Assembly: GCF_050937815.1 (NCBI RefSeq)
Contig: NZ_JACDIJ010000001.1
Span: 310,001 to 374,000, forward strand
Origin: Treponema_C sp050937815
GTDB taxonomy: Bacteria; Spirochaetota; Spirochaetia; Treponematales; Treponemataceae
DNA: 64,000 nucleotides
Direction of reading: 5' to 3'
The position numbers were made by a program, and so were the translations under genes. This document shows positions 30,528 through 39,263 of this stretch, piece after piece. Every line of letters begins with the position of its first letter. The stretch's first letter is position 1. The notes below the pieces were generated by a model. That model was not told the origin of the DNA and searched no databases. It saw only the letters and a program-made list of their open reading frames with translations.

Positions 30528-31940
30528 TTATTTTTTTTGTGCGTATTCGGCAGCTTTTAAGCCGGCTTGACGGCCGAACACCGTAATATCGGTAACCGCA
30601 TTGCCGCCCAGCCTGTTTGCACCGTGTACGCCCCCGGTTACTTCACCTGCGGCATACAAGCCCTTAATAACATTTCCCGCCGTATCGATAACTTGAGTGT
30701 CGGTATTGATTTTAATACCGCCCATCGTATGATGTACGCCCGGGCCGACCTTTATCGCGTAAAAAGGACCCTTATCCAAAAGGAATTTAAAACCTGCCGT
30801 GCGGCCGAACTCGGAATCCTTGGCGTTCTTTGCGCCGGCATTCCACTTTTGTAAAGACGCGGCAAAGGTTTTTGCGTCGACATTGATTTGCGAGGCAAGC
30901 GCTTCCGCCGTATCTCCCTTTGCTACAATGCCCTTTTCGATGGTTTTATCCAATGCCGCCATATTTGCACGTATTTCATCGGCAAAAATAAGATATGCGG
31001 CTTTTCCGGGCTGTTCGAGAATCTTTGCGGACAATACGTCGCGGGCAAGCATTTCGTTTGTAAAACGTACGCCGTTTTGATTGACAAAAACGGCACCGAG
31101 GCCGCGTACGGACTCGGATATAACCTCGGCTGTGGTTTGTTCGACAGTCGGATTTGTTTGAATTTGATCCATATCCACAAGCGCGGCCCCGACTTTTTCG
31201 GCCATAATAATACCGTCACCCGTTGCGCCCTTATGATTTGTCGTAATAAAGCCGGCCAAATCCTTTCGATACTTTGTGTACATTGCTTCATTCGCACCGA
31301 AACCGCCGGTTGCAATAATAACGCTTTTTGCAAAATAATCGGCTTTTTTGCCGTCGGCACTCAGGGTTTTTACACCGACGGCCGCACCGTTTTTCATAAT
31401 AATTTCGACAACTTCGGTATTCAATTCTATTTTAATATTATCTTTTTTTGCGCGTTCCGATAGGGTTGCAATCAACATGCCGCCGACATTTTTTCCGCCT
31501 TTCGGACGGTGCATACGCGGAGCACTTTGAGCCGCACCCCGTGCCACTTCGGACAGGTCGGCACCCATTTCGCTCAGCCAATCCACGGTAGCCGCCGAAT
31601 TTTCGGCCAAAAACCGTACCAAATCGGGATTATTTTTATTTTTACCGCCCTTCATCGTATCGGCAATAAAGCTTTCCACATTATCGCTAATATTCGCATT
31701 TTTTTGCGGAACGGTATCGGCGGCGTTCATGCCTCCCTTTGAACGAACCGAATTGCCGCCTACAAAGGCCATTTTTTCAAACATAATAACCTTTGCTCCG
31801 TGCTCTTTAGCCGAAATTGCAGCGGAAAATCCCGCACCGCCGGCCCCCACAACAATGACATCATACTTTGAACTTGTACCGCTGCAACCGGCAAAAGCAG
31901 TTAACAACAGTACCGACATAATTTTTAAACCGTTTTTCAC
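30528..31940 (-). CDS. Lipoprotein flavocytochrome-c-type FAD reductase (fumarate/urocanate reductase-like)
   Basis: A 470-residue FAD protein of the fumarate reductase/succinate dehydrogenase flavoprotein family. It starts with a lipoprotein signal (LLTAFAGC lipobox, Cys at about 19), so it is anchored in the inner membrane facing the periplasm. The dinucleotide fold YDVIVVGAGGAGFSAAISAK is at about 26-45. Substrate-site blocks are RMHRPKGGKNVGG (about 144-156), GVHHTMGGI (about 404-412) and GANRLGGNAVTD (about 440-451). It lacks both the tetrahaem cytochrome and the FMN-binding domain of Shewanella-type relatives, so electrons must come from a separate partner. The start is GTG with AGGAG upstream. 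The acceptor (fumarate, urocanate, methacrylate or other enoate) is not determinable. Confidence 0.85.
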   Translation of the reverse strand: MKNGLKIMSVLLLTAFAGCSGTSSKYDVIVVGAGGAGFSAAISAKEHGAKVIMFEKMAFVGGNSVRSKGGMNAADTVPQKNANISDNVESFIADTMKGGKNKNNPDLVRFLAENSAATVDWLSEMGADLSEVARGAAQSAPRMHRPKGGKNVGGMLIATLSERAKKDNIKIELNTEVVEIIMKNGAAVGVKTLSADGKKADYFAKSVIIATGGFGANEAMYTKYRKDLAGFITTNHKGATGDGIIMAEKVGAALVDMDQIQTNPTVEQTTAEVISESVRGLGAVFVNQNGVRFTNEMLARDVLSAKILEQPGKAAYLIFADEIRANMAALDKTIEKGIVAKGDTAEALASQINVDAKTFAASLQKWNAGAKNAKDSEFGRTAGFKFLLDKGPFYAIKVGPGVHHTMGGIKINTDTQVIDTAGNVIKGLYAAGEVTGGVHGANRLGGNAVTDITVFGRQAGLKAAEYAQKK

Positions 31941-31979
31941 TTTTGAACTCCTAAGTTATAGTAAATTGGATGTTTTTTG

Positions 31980-32008
31980 ATAATAACTTTTCAAAAAAAA
32001 TTTGTCAA
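31980..32008 (-). promoter_or_regulatory. Promoter of the flavoprotein gene
   Basis: Read leftward, TTGACA (32003-32008) and TATTAT (31980-31985) with a 17-bp spacer, 39 bp upstream of the GTG start, which has an AGGAG Shine-Dalgarno. Confidence 0.75.
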
Positions 32009-32350
32009 TGTGTGGGAAGTACGATAAAAACTGTACATCCCCGACGTTTTAGGCGGTGGTACACCGCCTAAAACTCGTAGCATAAAAACTCACACGGATG
32101 TGAGTTTTTATGCCCGCCACGGACGGCGGTAAAGGCTATATATCCAATACTGTCTTTACGTGTGAGCAATTCTTCAGAATTGCGAACCTAAAGCTGATTA
32201 TCCACGATGTTTTGGACGGTAAAATACCGCACATAAAACATCCTGTTTTATATCCCGTGCATGGATGCACGGGAAAGCCGTTAGTAATCAGTTTTGAGCT
32301 ATGCTCAAAACTGGAGTTCAAAACCGCACAGGAAGCACGGTTTTATGCCA

Positions 32351-32468
32351 TGTTCCCTCCGGTCCACCCTTCCCCACTCGCTTTCCGGCGCATACACGGA
32401 TGTATGCTAAAGCAACAAGTAAGGAGTTTTACGCCCCGCGTAAAACTCGCATTAAAAAGAAAACAGGA
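32351..32468. repeat. 118-bp tandem duplication, unit 1
   Basis: The segment from TGTTCCCTCCGG to AAAACAGGA is repeated immediately afterwards. Each unit carries two hairpins: GCATACA-CGGA-TGTATGC, and an 11-bp stem with a CCC loop (32424-32448). Confidence 0.9.
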
Positions 32469-32587
32469 TGTTCCCTCCGGTCCACCCTTCCCCCACTCGC
32501 TTTCCGGCGCATACACGGATGTATGCTAAAGCAACAAGTAAGGAGTTTTACGCCCCGCGTAAAACTCGCATTAAAAAGAAAACAGGA
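32469..32587. repeat. 119-bp tandem duplication, unit 2
   Basis: It is identical to 32351-32468 except for one extra C in a C-run. Near identity indicates a recent event and a locus able to expand or contract. Confidence 0.9.
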
Positions 32588-32704
32588 TGTTTTCTTTTTA
32601 AACATTATAACTTGATTTTCCTCATAAAGCAAGTTTTAGAGGGAAAATGTGAAAAAATGTTTATGCATTCCTGTACAGCGCTTTCAAAGTCCTTTTTCCT
32701 TATA

Positions 32705-32733
32705 TTGACACAGCCCCCTTGTAACGTTAATAT
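32705..32733 (+). promoter_or_regulatory. Promoter of the ECF transporter operon, predicted leaderless
   Basis: TTGACA (32705-32710), 17 bp, TAATAT (32728-32733), then 7 nt to the ATG at 32741. There is no Shine-Dalgarno. Upstream in-frame codons run into the hairpin array and are rejected as coding. Confidence 0.75.
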
Positions 32734-32740
32734 GTTAGTT

Positions 32741-33583
32741 ATGACTAAAAAAGAAGGCGCCGCTTCGGATTCCGGCTGTGAAGATTTGACGGGCTTAACC
32801 GCAGATCGGCTTAAAATAAAAATTGCAGACTATACTTCACAAAAACGCAGCGTATTGGACCCGCGGACACTTGTGGGTTTGAATGTGGTATTCTCAATGG
32901 TTATGCTTATATCGCCTTCCGTTACGGCGAATGTGCTTGTATTTTGCATTTCGTCCGTGATTATGATTCTTTTTAAAATGCAGCGCAGACTGTGGAAATA
33001 TACCCTTGTGTTTGCGGCAGCCGTTTTAATCCCCTTTTTTTTAAAATCGTACGGTGCTTTTTTAAGTCCGGCGATCAAAAACGCTCTGTTTATTATTTCC
33101 ATGGGAGTTCATAAGTTTGTTCCGTTTATGATGGTTGCCGTCGTTATTTTTAACAAAGTGGATACAAAAAATCTGGTCAGCGCCCTAAACAAAATGCATC
33201 TTCCCAAAGGTTTTATGCTCGGCTTTGCCGTTGCAATACGCTTTTTACCTACGATAAAAAAAGAAACGGCGATTATTTCAACCGGAATGAAAATGCGCGG
33301 TATAGGCTTGGGTGTAAAAAGCGCATTTTTGCATCCGATGCAAAGCCTCGAATACGCCCTTGTTCCCGTTTTGTTCCGTGCCGTTTCGCTCGCAGAAGAT
33401 ATGAGTGCGGCAGCTTTGGTAAAAGGAGCCGAAGCGGCTCAAGCGCCTACCGAGCTTTTTGCCGTAAAGTTCGGTAAACTCGACGCTGCGTTCGCCCTCG
33501 GCTCTGTGGGCCTTGTAACTGCGGCAGTTCTTTTTAACTTTGACCTTGTTATTACCAATCTTATACGGAGTTTTGCCGTATGA
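32741..33583 (+). CDS. ECF transporter transmembrane (T) component
   Basis: A 280-residue EcfT-type membrane protein with about five to six membrane spans. The two coupling motifs that contact the ATPases can be read as ISTGMKMRGIGLG (about 183-195) and SAAALVKGAEA (about 224-234). It overlaps the ATPase gene by 4 bp (ATGA). The ATG at 32741 is chosen because the promoter -10 box ends 7 nt upstream. It links the fused ATPase to the S component encoded further down the operon. Confidence 0.88.
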   Translation: MTKKEGAASDSGCEDLTGLTADRLKIKIADYTSQKRSVLDPRTLVGLNVVFSMVMLISPSVTANVLVFCISSVIMILFKMQRRLWKYTLVFAAAVLIPFFLKSYGAFLSPAIKNALFIISMGVHKFVPFMMVAVVIFNKVDTKNLVSALNKMHLPKGFMLGFAVAIRFLPTIKKETAIISTGMKMRGIGLGVKSAFLHPMQSLEYALVPVLFRAVSLAEDMSAAALVKGAEAAQAPTELFAVKFGKLDAAFALGSVGLVTAAVLFNFDLVITNLIRSFAV

Positions 33584-35151
33584 AAAAAGCCGTAGAACTG
33601 CAAAACGTTTTTTTTTCGTATGAAAAAACCGAAGCCCTTGAGGACACAACCGACACGGCCCGTTTAAAAAACGCTTCTGTCAGCATTTGCGAAGGCGAGT
33701 TTTTATTGGTTACGGGAATAAGCGGAAGCGGAAAATCCACCCTCACCAAATGCATAAACGGCCTTATTCCCCGTTTTTTTGAAGGAACATTTTCCGGCGG
33801 CGTATACATTCACGGACAAAATATAAGCGATTGGACAATCGATAAAATCTCGCACAAAGCGGGATCCGTATTCCAATCGCCGAAAAGCCAATTTTTTACC
33901 GACGACGTTATTTCGGAACTGGCCTTTGCCTGCGAAAATTACGGCACAGCTCGCAGCGAAATCATCGACAGAATAAGCGAAGTGTGTACCCTGCTTCAAG
34001 TGCAAAATCTGTTATTTAAAAGACTTGAACACTTATCGAACGGCGAAAAACAAAAAATTGCAATCGCTTCGGCCCTTACCCTGCAGGCGAACATCATTGT
34101 TTTGGACGAACCTTCTTCCAATCTCGATTTTCACTCTATACGCATTTTGTCCGAAGTGCTCGCCCTTTTAAAACAAAGGGGATTTACAATCATCATAGCC
34201 GAACACCGCCTGTACTATCTAAAAGATTTGTTCGACAGGGTGATATATATAAAAGACGGAAAAATCGACGCCGAATACGGTGCGGCGGAATTCAAGGCAC
34301 TGAAAAATGCTGAATTAAACGCCCGCGGTTTGCGCAGTGTACATCTTTTTAAAGACGGAACTCTTCCGTTACAGCCGCTTTTCTCCGCCCGCAAAACCTG
34401 CGAACGGACAGCCGAAGCGGCCGCCGCTACGAACGACCTTGCGCAAAAACGTGCGGAACAAAACGGCGATGAAGTGTGCCGTCTTTCGGATATTTCGTTT
34501 TCATTTAACGACGGAACCGAAATTCTTAACGGCATCGATTTAAGTTTACGCAAAAATGAAATTACCGCCTTGACGGGAAAAAACGGGGCGGGGAAAACAA
34601 CCCTTGCAAAGATTCTTTCGGGCATTTACGTTCCCGATTCGGGAACAATCCGGTTAAACGGAAAAATCGTTTCGGAAAAAGAGCGCATTGAACAAACCAA
34701 TTTTGTTATGCAGGATGTCGAATACCAGCTTTTCGGCCCGGATGTATTTTCCGAATTGTTGATAGGCAGCGGCGGCATTCCGGACATAAAAGAAAAAGTT
34801 GCGGATGCGCTTAAAAAGCTCGATTTATACGACTGTAAAGATGCCCATCCTTTTTCGCTTTCAATGGGACAAAAACAGCGCCTCATTATCGCCGCAACCT
34901 ATGTACGCGGCTGCCCGGTTACCATCCTCGATGAACCTACAAGCGGCCTCGATTACGGCAATATGCAAAAAGTGGGCTCTCTTTTACGCGAAATCGCTCG
35001 TACATCGGCGGTACTCGTCATTACCCACGATTTTGAATTCATTTCAACCGTATGTAACCGAATCGTTTTATTGGAAAATACACGCATTACACGGGATTCA
35101 ATGCTCGGTGCCGACGACGGCACGCTTGAACATAGTTTTTCAACTTTATAA
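33580..35151 (+). CDS. Fused ECF transporter ATPase (two ABC domains)
   Basis: A 523-residue protein made of two complete ABC ATPase domains, equivalent to EcfA1 and EcfA2 in one chain. Domain 1 has Walker A GISGSGKSTL (about 46-55), signature LSNGEKQKIAIA and Walker B IIVLDEPSSNLD (about 171-182). Domain 2 has GKNGAGKTTL (about 331-340), LSMGQKQRLIIAA and VTILDEPTSGLD (about 445-456). It powers the vitamin or metal transporter with the T and S components. The linker around 250-300 is rich in Ala and Arg. It is coupled to the T gene by a 4-bp overlap. Confidence 0.93.
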   Translation: MKKAVELQNVFFSYEKTEALEDTTDTARLKNASVSICEGEFLLVTGISGSGKSTLTKCINGLIPRFFEGTFSGGVYIHGQNISDWTIDKISHKAGSVFQSPKSQFFTDDVISELAFACENYGTARSEIIDRISEVCTLLQVQNLLFKRLEHLSNGEKQKIAIASALTLQANIIVLDEPSSNLDFHSIRILSEVLALLKQRGFTIIIAEHRLYYLKDLFDRVIYIKDGKIDAEYGAAEFKALKNAELNARGLRSVHLFKDGTLPLQPLFSARKTCERTAEAAAATNDLAQKRAEQNGDEVCRLSDISFSFNDGTEILNGIDLSLRKNEITALTGKNGAGKTTLAKILSGIYVPDSGTIRLNGKIVSEKERIEQTNFVMQDVEYQLFGPDVFSELLIGSGGIPDIKEKVADALKKLDLYDCKDAHPFSLSMGQKQRLIIAATYVRGCPVTILDEPTSGLDYGNMQKVGSLLREIARTSAVLVITHDFEFISTVCNRIVLLENTRITRDSMLGADDGTLEHSFSTL

Positions 35152-35164
35152 AAAGGAGTTTTTT

Positions 35165-35770
35165 ATGCAAAAGGCAAACAGGTTTAAAACAAAAGATTTT
35201 GTTTTAATAGGCATTATAGCCGTCATCTACATTGCCGTTTTTTTTATCATCGGTTTTACGACGGCGGCAATAAATCCGGTGTTACACGCTTTTTCTCCGG
35301 CCATTGCAGGTTTGATTGTCGGTACGGTGTATTTATTTTTGGCAATTAAAGTCCCCAAATTCGGTGTCTTTACTATTTGCCAAAGTATATTGATTCTCAT
35401 AGTCGCAATTTTGGGCATGGGTTATCTTCCCTGGCTCATCGGTATGTTTATCGGAGCGGCACTCGGCGATATTGTCGCCTTCACGGGAAAGTATAAAAAT
35501 AAATACACAATAGCCGCCGCAAGCGGTTTTATGTGTACCGGAAGCGCATCCGGCGGGGTTATTCCCATCCTGTTTTTTGTAGACCACTATAGGCACTTTT
35601 GCATCGACAAAATGGGTATGAGCGCCGAACAGGCCGAAGCGTCGATTGCGGCAAGTGCAGGCCGTATAGGCGTTATCATTCTTATTTCGACCTTTGTCTT
35701 CGGTTTTACCGGTGTTCTTATCGGTTCGAAGATTTTAGGCAAGCATTTTAAAAATTCCGGAATAAAATAA
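35165..35770 (+). CDS. ECF transporter S component, MptD/Trep_Strep family
   Basis: A 201-residue membrane protein with about five to six spans, resembling the Trep_Strep (MptD-like) family of conserved membrane proteins found in Treponema and Streptococcus next to ECF modules. Landmarks are IIGFTTAAINPVLHAFSPAI (about 28-47) and LIGMFIGAALGDIVAFTGKY (about 95-114). AAAAGGAG precedes the ATG and the gene begins 13 bp after the ATPase. As the substrate-specific subunit it decides what is imported. Ligands of this family are not established; the secreted protein encoded next may help deliver the ligand. Confidence 0.85.
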   Translation: MQKANRFKTKDFVLIGIIAVIYIAVFFIIGFTTAAINPVLHAFSPAIAGLIVGTVYLFLAIKVPKFGVFTICQSILILIVAILGMGYLPWLIGMFIGAALGDIVAFTGKYKNKYTIAAASGFMCTGSASGGVIPILFFVDHYRHFCIDKMGMSAEQAEASIAASAGRIGVIILISTFVFGFTGVLIGSKILGKHFKNSGIK

Positions 35771-35802
35771 CCGGATTTTATATTTTATTAAAGGAGTTGT
35801 AT

Positions 35803-36480
35803 ATGAAAAAACTCGGATTTATTTTCACAGCGGCTTTTATACTTTTAATTGCCGCTCCCCTGTGTGCCGACGCCGCCAATGATGTTAAGATCGATTGGAA
35901 GCTGGACATTGCAAAAGAAAACTATGCTATGAACTTTTTCAGCTGGAAAGCCGGCGACAAGGCGGAAGTAAAGGATTCGTTCGATGCGGCATCGGGTGCC
36001 AGTTTAAAAGGTTCTACAAAGGCTTTTAACAGCGTTCGATATGCCGAACCGGCCGCAGATAAAAAAGCCGCAATACCCGGCGGTTTACGCGGTTTGTTTT
36101 TATTTGCGGTCGCCGATTGGAAATTCACCCAAAGCCATGCCTTGCAAGTTACAAAAAAAGCGGGTGCGATTACCGTTCGTTTTATCCGTAAAGCAAACGC
36201 ATATGAATTAAAAACCGATAAAAAAGGAAACTTCGACCTTTTAACCGGTTCAAAATGTGCAAAAAACATCGCCGAAAAAACGGAAAACGGTTTTGTTCTT
36301 AAACCCGAATATGTAAAAGCGGGCGGAAATGCGGCAAACATGGCCGATTTGGATTGGGACAAAGTTAAACTTGAAAACGACACTTTCAATCCGGAAGCCG
36401 CTTACCGTTATGAAGGTACATTGCAGTTCACACTGAAAAACAACGTACTCGGCATTTCAGGAACGATGATAAAAAAATAA
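35803..36480 (+). CDS. Secreted protein of unknown function in the ECF operon
   Basis: A 225-residue protein with a signal peptide (MKKLGFIFTAAFILLIAAPL, then CADAAND; cut near ADA at about 25). A cysteine at 22 has a weak lipobox. The mature part is rich in Lys and Ala and is probably beta-structured (DVKIDWKLDIAKENYAMNFF, later a WDKVKLENDTF segment near 190). No domain is recognised. AAAGGAG sits 7 nt before the chosen ATG and the gene follows the S component by 32 bp, so it is likely co-transcribed. A periplasmic binding or delivery role for the ECF ligand is inference. Confidence 0.7.
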   Translation: MKKLGFIFTAAFILLIAAPLCADAANDVKIDWKLDIAKENYAMNFFSWKAGDKAEVKDSFDAASGASLKGSTKAFNSVRYAEPAADKKAAIPGGLRGLFLFAVADWKFTQSHALQVTKKAGAITVRFIRKANAYELKTDKKGNFDLLTGSKCAKNIAEKTENGFVLKPEYVKAGGNAANMADLDWDKVKLENDTFNPEAAYRYEGTLQFTLKNNVLGISGTMIKK

Positions 36481-36535
36481 ATCTTTATAAAAAAGTGCCG
36501 GAAAGCGGCCGAACAAATTTTGCAGCTCGTACGGC

Positions 36536-36564
36536 TTGCACAAATTGCAATCCGGTATTATTAT
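36536..36564 (+). promoter_or_regulatory. Putative pta promoter
   Basis: TTGCAC (36536-36541), 17 bp, TATTAT (36559-36564), 34 bp before the ATG, which has an AAAGGATG ribosome-binding region. Confidence 0.55.
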
Positions 36565-36597
36565 ATGGAAAAATACCGCACATAAAAGGATGTTATT

Positions 36598-37602
36598 ATG
36601 GATTTTGTAAATGAAATGAAAAAAAAGGCCGCCGAGCTGCAAAACAGACTTGTGCTGCCGGAAGGCACCGAAGAGCGCACGATTGCGGCTGCCGCTCAAA
36701 TTATAAAAGAAAAACTGGCTAAATCCGTTACCCTGCTCGGGAACGAATCCGACATAAAAAAAGCCGCCGACGCAAAGGGTGTATCGCTTGCCGGTATCGA
36801 TATTATCGACCCCGAAACCTCCGAATGGCATGCGGACTTTGCGGCGACTTATTGTGAACTTCGCGCCAAAAAAGGCATGACAAGCGAACAGGCCGCTATA
36901 GATATGAAAAATAATGTGCGTTTCGGCGCAATGATGGTACGCAAAAACAAAGCCGACGCCATTGTAGCCGGCGCCCTTGCGGCAACCGCCGACGTACTTC
37001 GTGCAGGCTTGACGATTATCGGAACCGCACCGGGTATGAAAACGGCGTCTTCATGCTTTGTTATGGATACGCACAATCCCAAATGGGGCGCCGACGGCAT
37101 TATGATTTTTTCCGACTGTGCCGTTATTCCCCTGCCCACTTCGGAGCAACTGGCCGATATTGCAATCGCCGCAGCGGAATCCTGTAAAACCATGCTCGGT
37201 GTAGAACCTGTTGTTGCGATGATGTCGTTCAGCACCAAGGGCTCCGGCGGCAAAGACGAAAATGTTCTTCGCGTACAGGAAGCCGTACGCATTGCAAAAG
37301 AAAAAGCGCCTTCCCTCTGTCTGGACGGTGAAATTCAAGCCGACGCCGCGCTTATCCCTTCGGTTACCGAAAAAAAAGCGCCCGGAAGCCCCATTACCGG
37401 CAAAGTTAATACTCTTATTTTCCCCGACTTGGGAGCGGGCAATATCGGTTACAAACTGGTGCAGCGCTTGGCGGGCGCCGATGCGTTCGGTCCGATTTTG
37501 CAGGGCTTTGCTTCTCCTATCAGCGATTTGTCGCGCGGCTGTTCCGTTGACGACATTGTAACCACTTCGGCCGTAACCCTTGTACAAGCCGGCAAAAAAT
37601 AA
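36598..37602 (+). CDS. pta: Phosphate acetyltransferase
   Basis: A 334-residue Pta catalytic domain (short form, no N-terminal regulatory part) converting acetyl-CoA and phosphate to acetyl phosphate, the step before acetate kinase in fermentative ATP production. Typical blocks are LPEGTEERTIAAAAQI (about 20-35), VAGALAATADVLRAGLTIIG (about 121-140), FSDCAVIPLPTSEQLADIAI near 171, SFSTKGSG near 205 and LIFPDLGAGNIGYKLVQRLA (about 278-297). It has its own promoter and a strong terminator downstream. No ackA is in the window. Confidence 0.96.
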   Translation: MDFVNEMKKKAAELQNRLVLPEGTEERTIAAAAQIIKEKLAKSVTLLGNESDIKKAADAKGVSLAGIDIIDPETSEWHADFAATYCELRAKKGMTSEQAAIDMKNNVRFGAMMVRKNKADAIVAGALAATADVLRAGLTIIGTAPGMKTASSCFVMDTHNPKWGADGIMIFSDCAVIPLPTSEQLADIAIAAAESCKTMLGVEPVVAMMSFSTKGSGGKDENVLRVQEAVRIAKEKAPSLCLDGEIQADAALIPSVTEKKAPGSPITGKVNTLIFPDLGAGNIGYKLVQRLAGADAFGPILQGFASPISDLSRGCSVDDIVTTSAVTLVQAGKK

Positions 37603-37645
37603 CAACGCTGCGCCGTCCGATACCGCACCGCAGTAAAAAAAGCGC

Positions 37646-37676
37646 GCGGCCGCACATACAGTGCGGCCGCTTTTAT
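37646..37676. terminator. Strong terminator between convergent pta and MATE genes
   Basis: GCGGCCGCAC / GTGCGGCCGC is a perfect 10-bp GC-rich stem with a 5-nt loop, followed by TTTTATA. An A-run on the left side lets it act on the opposite strand as well. Confidence 0.85.
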
Positions 37677-37692
37677 ACATTTTCGGACGGCT

Positions 37693-39087
37693 TTATATTT
37701 CTATTGTCTGCCATTTGCCTTTTTTAAAACGCACCCATGTAAGTGTAAATCGTACAAATTGATCGAGCAAAAGCCCCAGCCATGCTCCCGTAAGCCCCCA
37801 GTTAAACGGATATACAAAAAGCCAGCCGGAAAACGGGCGGATTATTGCAACGCTTATAAGTGAAACCACTGCGGTATACCGTGTGTCGCCTGCACCGCGT
37901 AAACATCCGAAACCGATAACCTGCCCCACTTGAAAAATAACGATAAAGGCGACTATTTTCATAATAATGCTGCCGTAATTTAAAATAATCGTATCCGATG
38001 AAAAAAGGCTGTATATGTTACGTCCGAAAGTACTGTACACAAGGGCTATCGTAAGCGAACATACCAATCCCATACGCTGACAAAACACACCGTATATTTT
38101 TGCAAGGTCGGGACGCTTTTTACCCAAACTTTGTCCGACCAGCGTGATACCCGCAAGCGACAAACCGTCGCCTACGGCAAAAGATATGCTGATAACGATC
38201 ATACCTATTTGATGGGCGGCAAAAGCGGCCGTTCCCAAATTCGCTACGACAATTGCGTATAAAAAAAAGCCCACACGTAAAAAGATTTGTTCCAGTAAAG
38301 CTCCCGAACCGACCTTATACAGTCCGGCTAAAATACGGGTGTCAAAGCGAAGCTTGTTATTTCGATAAAACAAAAAAAGATACCCGTCGGGTTTTAAGAC
38401 GGAAGCTGTAGAAAGTATAAAAGCCGCAGCGAATCCAAGTACCGAAGCGATTGCCGCCCCCCGTACACCTAAAGCGGGAAAACCGAAGCGTCCTTCGATA
38501 AGTAAAAAATTAAATATAATATTTATCGCATTTGAAACCAAATTCGTTTTCATAGCGATTTTTGTATTACCGGCCCCTCTTTGCGCCGCATTGACGACAA
38601 GGGTAAAGGCTTGTAAAACGAGGGATGCAATAATAATACGAAAATATATAATTGAATGTGAATGTGTATCGGTTTGACTTCCCGCAAAACGCAGTATCGG
38701 ATCCGCACAAACATAAGCCGCCGAACCGATGCATAAGGCCAAAATAAAGGTAATGGCCAATGCTTGAATCAGGGTTCGGTTTGCTTCGTCCCTGTTGCCG
38801 GCTCCCGTACGCCGTGCAGTCAGCGCACTGACCGCAGTGGATATTGAAAAAAATATCGTCAAACATAAAAAACGCGGCTGTGCAGTCAATCCGACTGCGG
38901 CAATGGCGTAGGAGCCTAAAGCGCCTACCATAATCGTATCGGCCAATGAAATAAGAGCGGTTAAAAAAGATTCAAGCATAGTCGGCCATGCCATACGCAG
39001 AGTATCGGTAAACAAGGTTTTATCGGAAGGCAGTTCGCCCTGTAATAATTGCTTTCCGACAACGGATTGTGCATTGAATATAAGCAT
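37693..39087 (-). CDS. MATE-family multidrug/cation efflux transporter
   Basis: A 464-residue MATE (NorM/DinF-type) transporter with about 12 membrane spans in two bundles. Family landmarks are MAWPTMLESFLTALISLADT (about 28-47) and GLTAQPRFL near 65 in the first half and the related VGDGLSLAGITLVGQSLG (about 296-313) in the second. It would export drugs or organic cations using Na+ or H+. It is a single gene, convergent with pta and divergent from the ferredoxin gene. Confidence 0.92.
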   Translation of the reverse strand: MLIFNAQSVVGKQLLQGELPSDKTLFTDTLRMAWPTMLESFLTALISLADTIMVGALGSYAIAAVGLTAQPRFLCLTIFFSISTAVSALTARRTGAGNRDEANRTLIQALAITFILALCIGSAAYVCADPILRFAGSQTDTHSHSIIYFRIIIASLVLQAFTLVVNAAQRGAGNTKIAMKTNLVSNAINIIFNFLLIEGRFGFPALGVRGAAIASVLGFAAAFILSTASVLKPDGYLFLFYRNNKLRFDTRILAGLYKVGSGALLEQIFLRVGFFLYAIVVANLGTAAFAAHQIGMIVISISFAVGDGLSLAGITLVGQSLGKKRPDLAKIYGVFCQRMGLVCSLTIALVYSTFGRNIYSLFSSDTIILNYGSIIMKIVAFIVIFQVGQVIGFGCLRGAGDTRYTAVVSLISVAIIRPFSGWLFVYPFNWGLTGAWLGLLLDQFVRFTLTWVRFKKGKWQTIEI

Positions 39088-39201
39088 AAATATACAATGT
39101 CATATTACCCGATAATACCGTATTTTTGCAATCGGACAATAAAAAAATTAAACCGCAAAGACAAATTTTATAAAAACAATGTAAAAAAAAACAGTGTTAA
39201 C

Positions 39202-39231
39202 TTGTGCTAACAGACTTTTTGATGTTATGAT
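39202..39231 (+). promoter_or_regulatory. Putative ferredoxin promoter
   Basis: TTGTGC (39202-39207), 18 bp, TATGAT (39226-39231), followed by an AGGGAGG Shine-Dalgarno and the ferredoxin ATG at 39264. Confidence 0.45.
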
Positions 39232-39263
39232 AATTTATCACACTTCTTATAGGGAGGTTATTT

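Larger units (their letters stand above)
32046..32587. repeat. Dense array of perfect short-loop hairpins
   Basis: About ten inverted repeats lie side by side with tiny loops. Examples are GTTTTAGGCGGTG/GTA/CACCGCCTAAAAC (32046-32074, 13-bp stem), a 15-bp stem with CGGA loop (32080-32113), a 7-bp stem (32166-32183), a two-part stem (32206-32242), a 9-bp stem with TGGA loop (32253-32274) and an 11-bp stem with TAT loop (32289-32313). A GCATACA/CGGA/TGTATGC plus GAGTTTTACGC/CCC/GCGTAAAACTC pair occurs twice. All stems are perfect but unrelated in sequence. No credible gene is present in 31941-32740. I know no named element of this form. Confidence 0.85.

Noticed and set aside
32046..32587. CRISPR array
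   Set aside because: Repeated short palindromes are present, but stems differ in sequence, spacing is irregular and there are no constant repeats separated by unique spacers, nor cas genes.
32468..32740. N-terminal extension of the ECF T gene into the hairpin array
   Set aside because: The frame is open upstream, but it runs through duplicated hairpins and through a consensus promoter; the conserved protein begins after the ATG at 32741.
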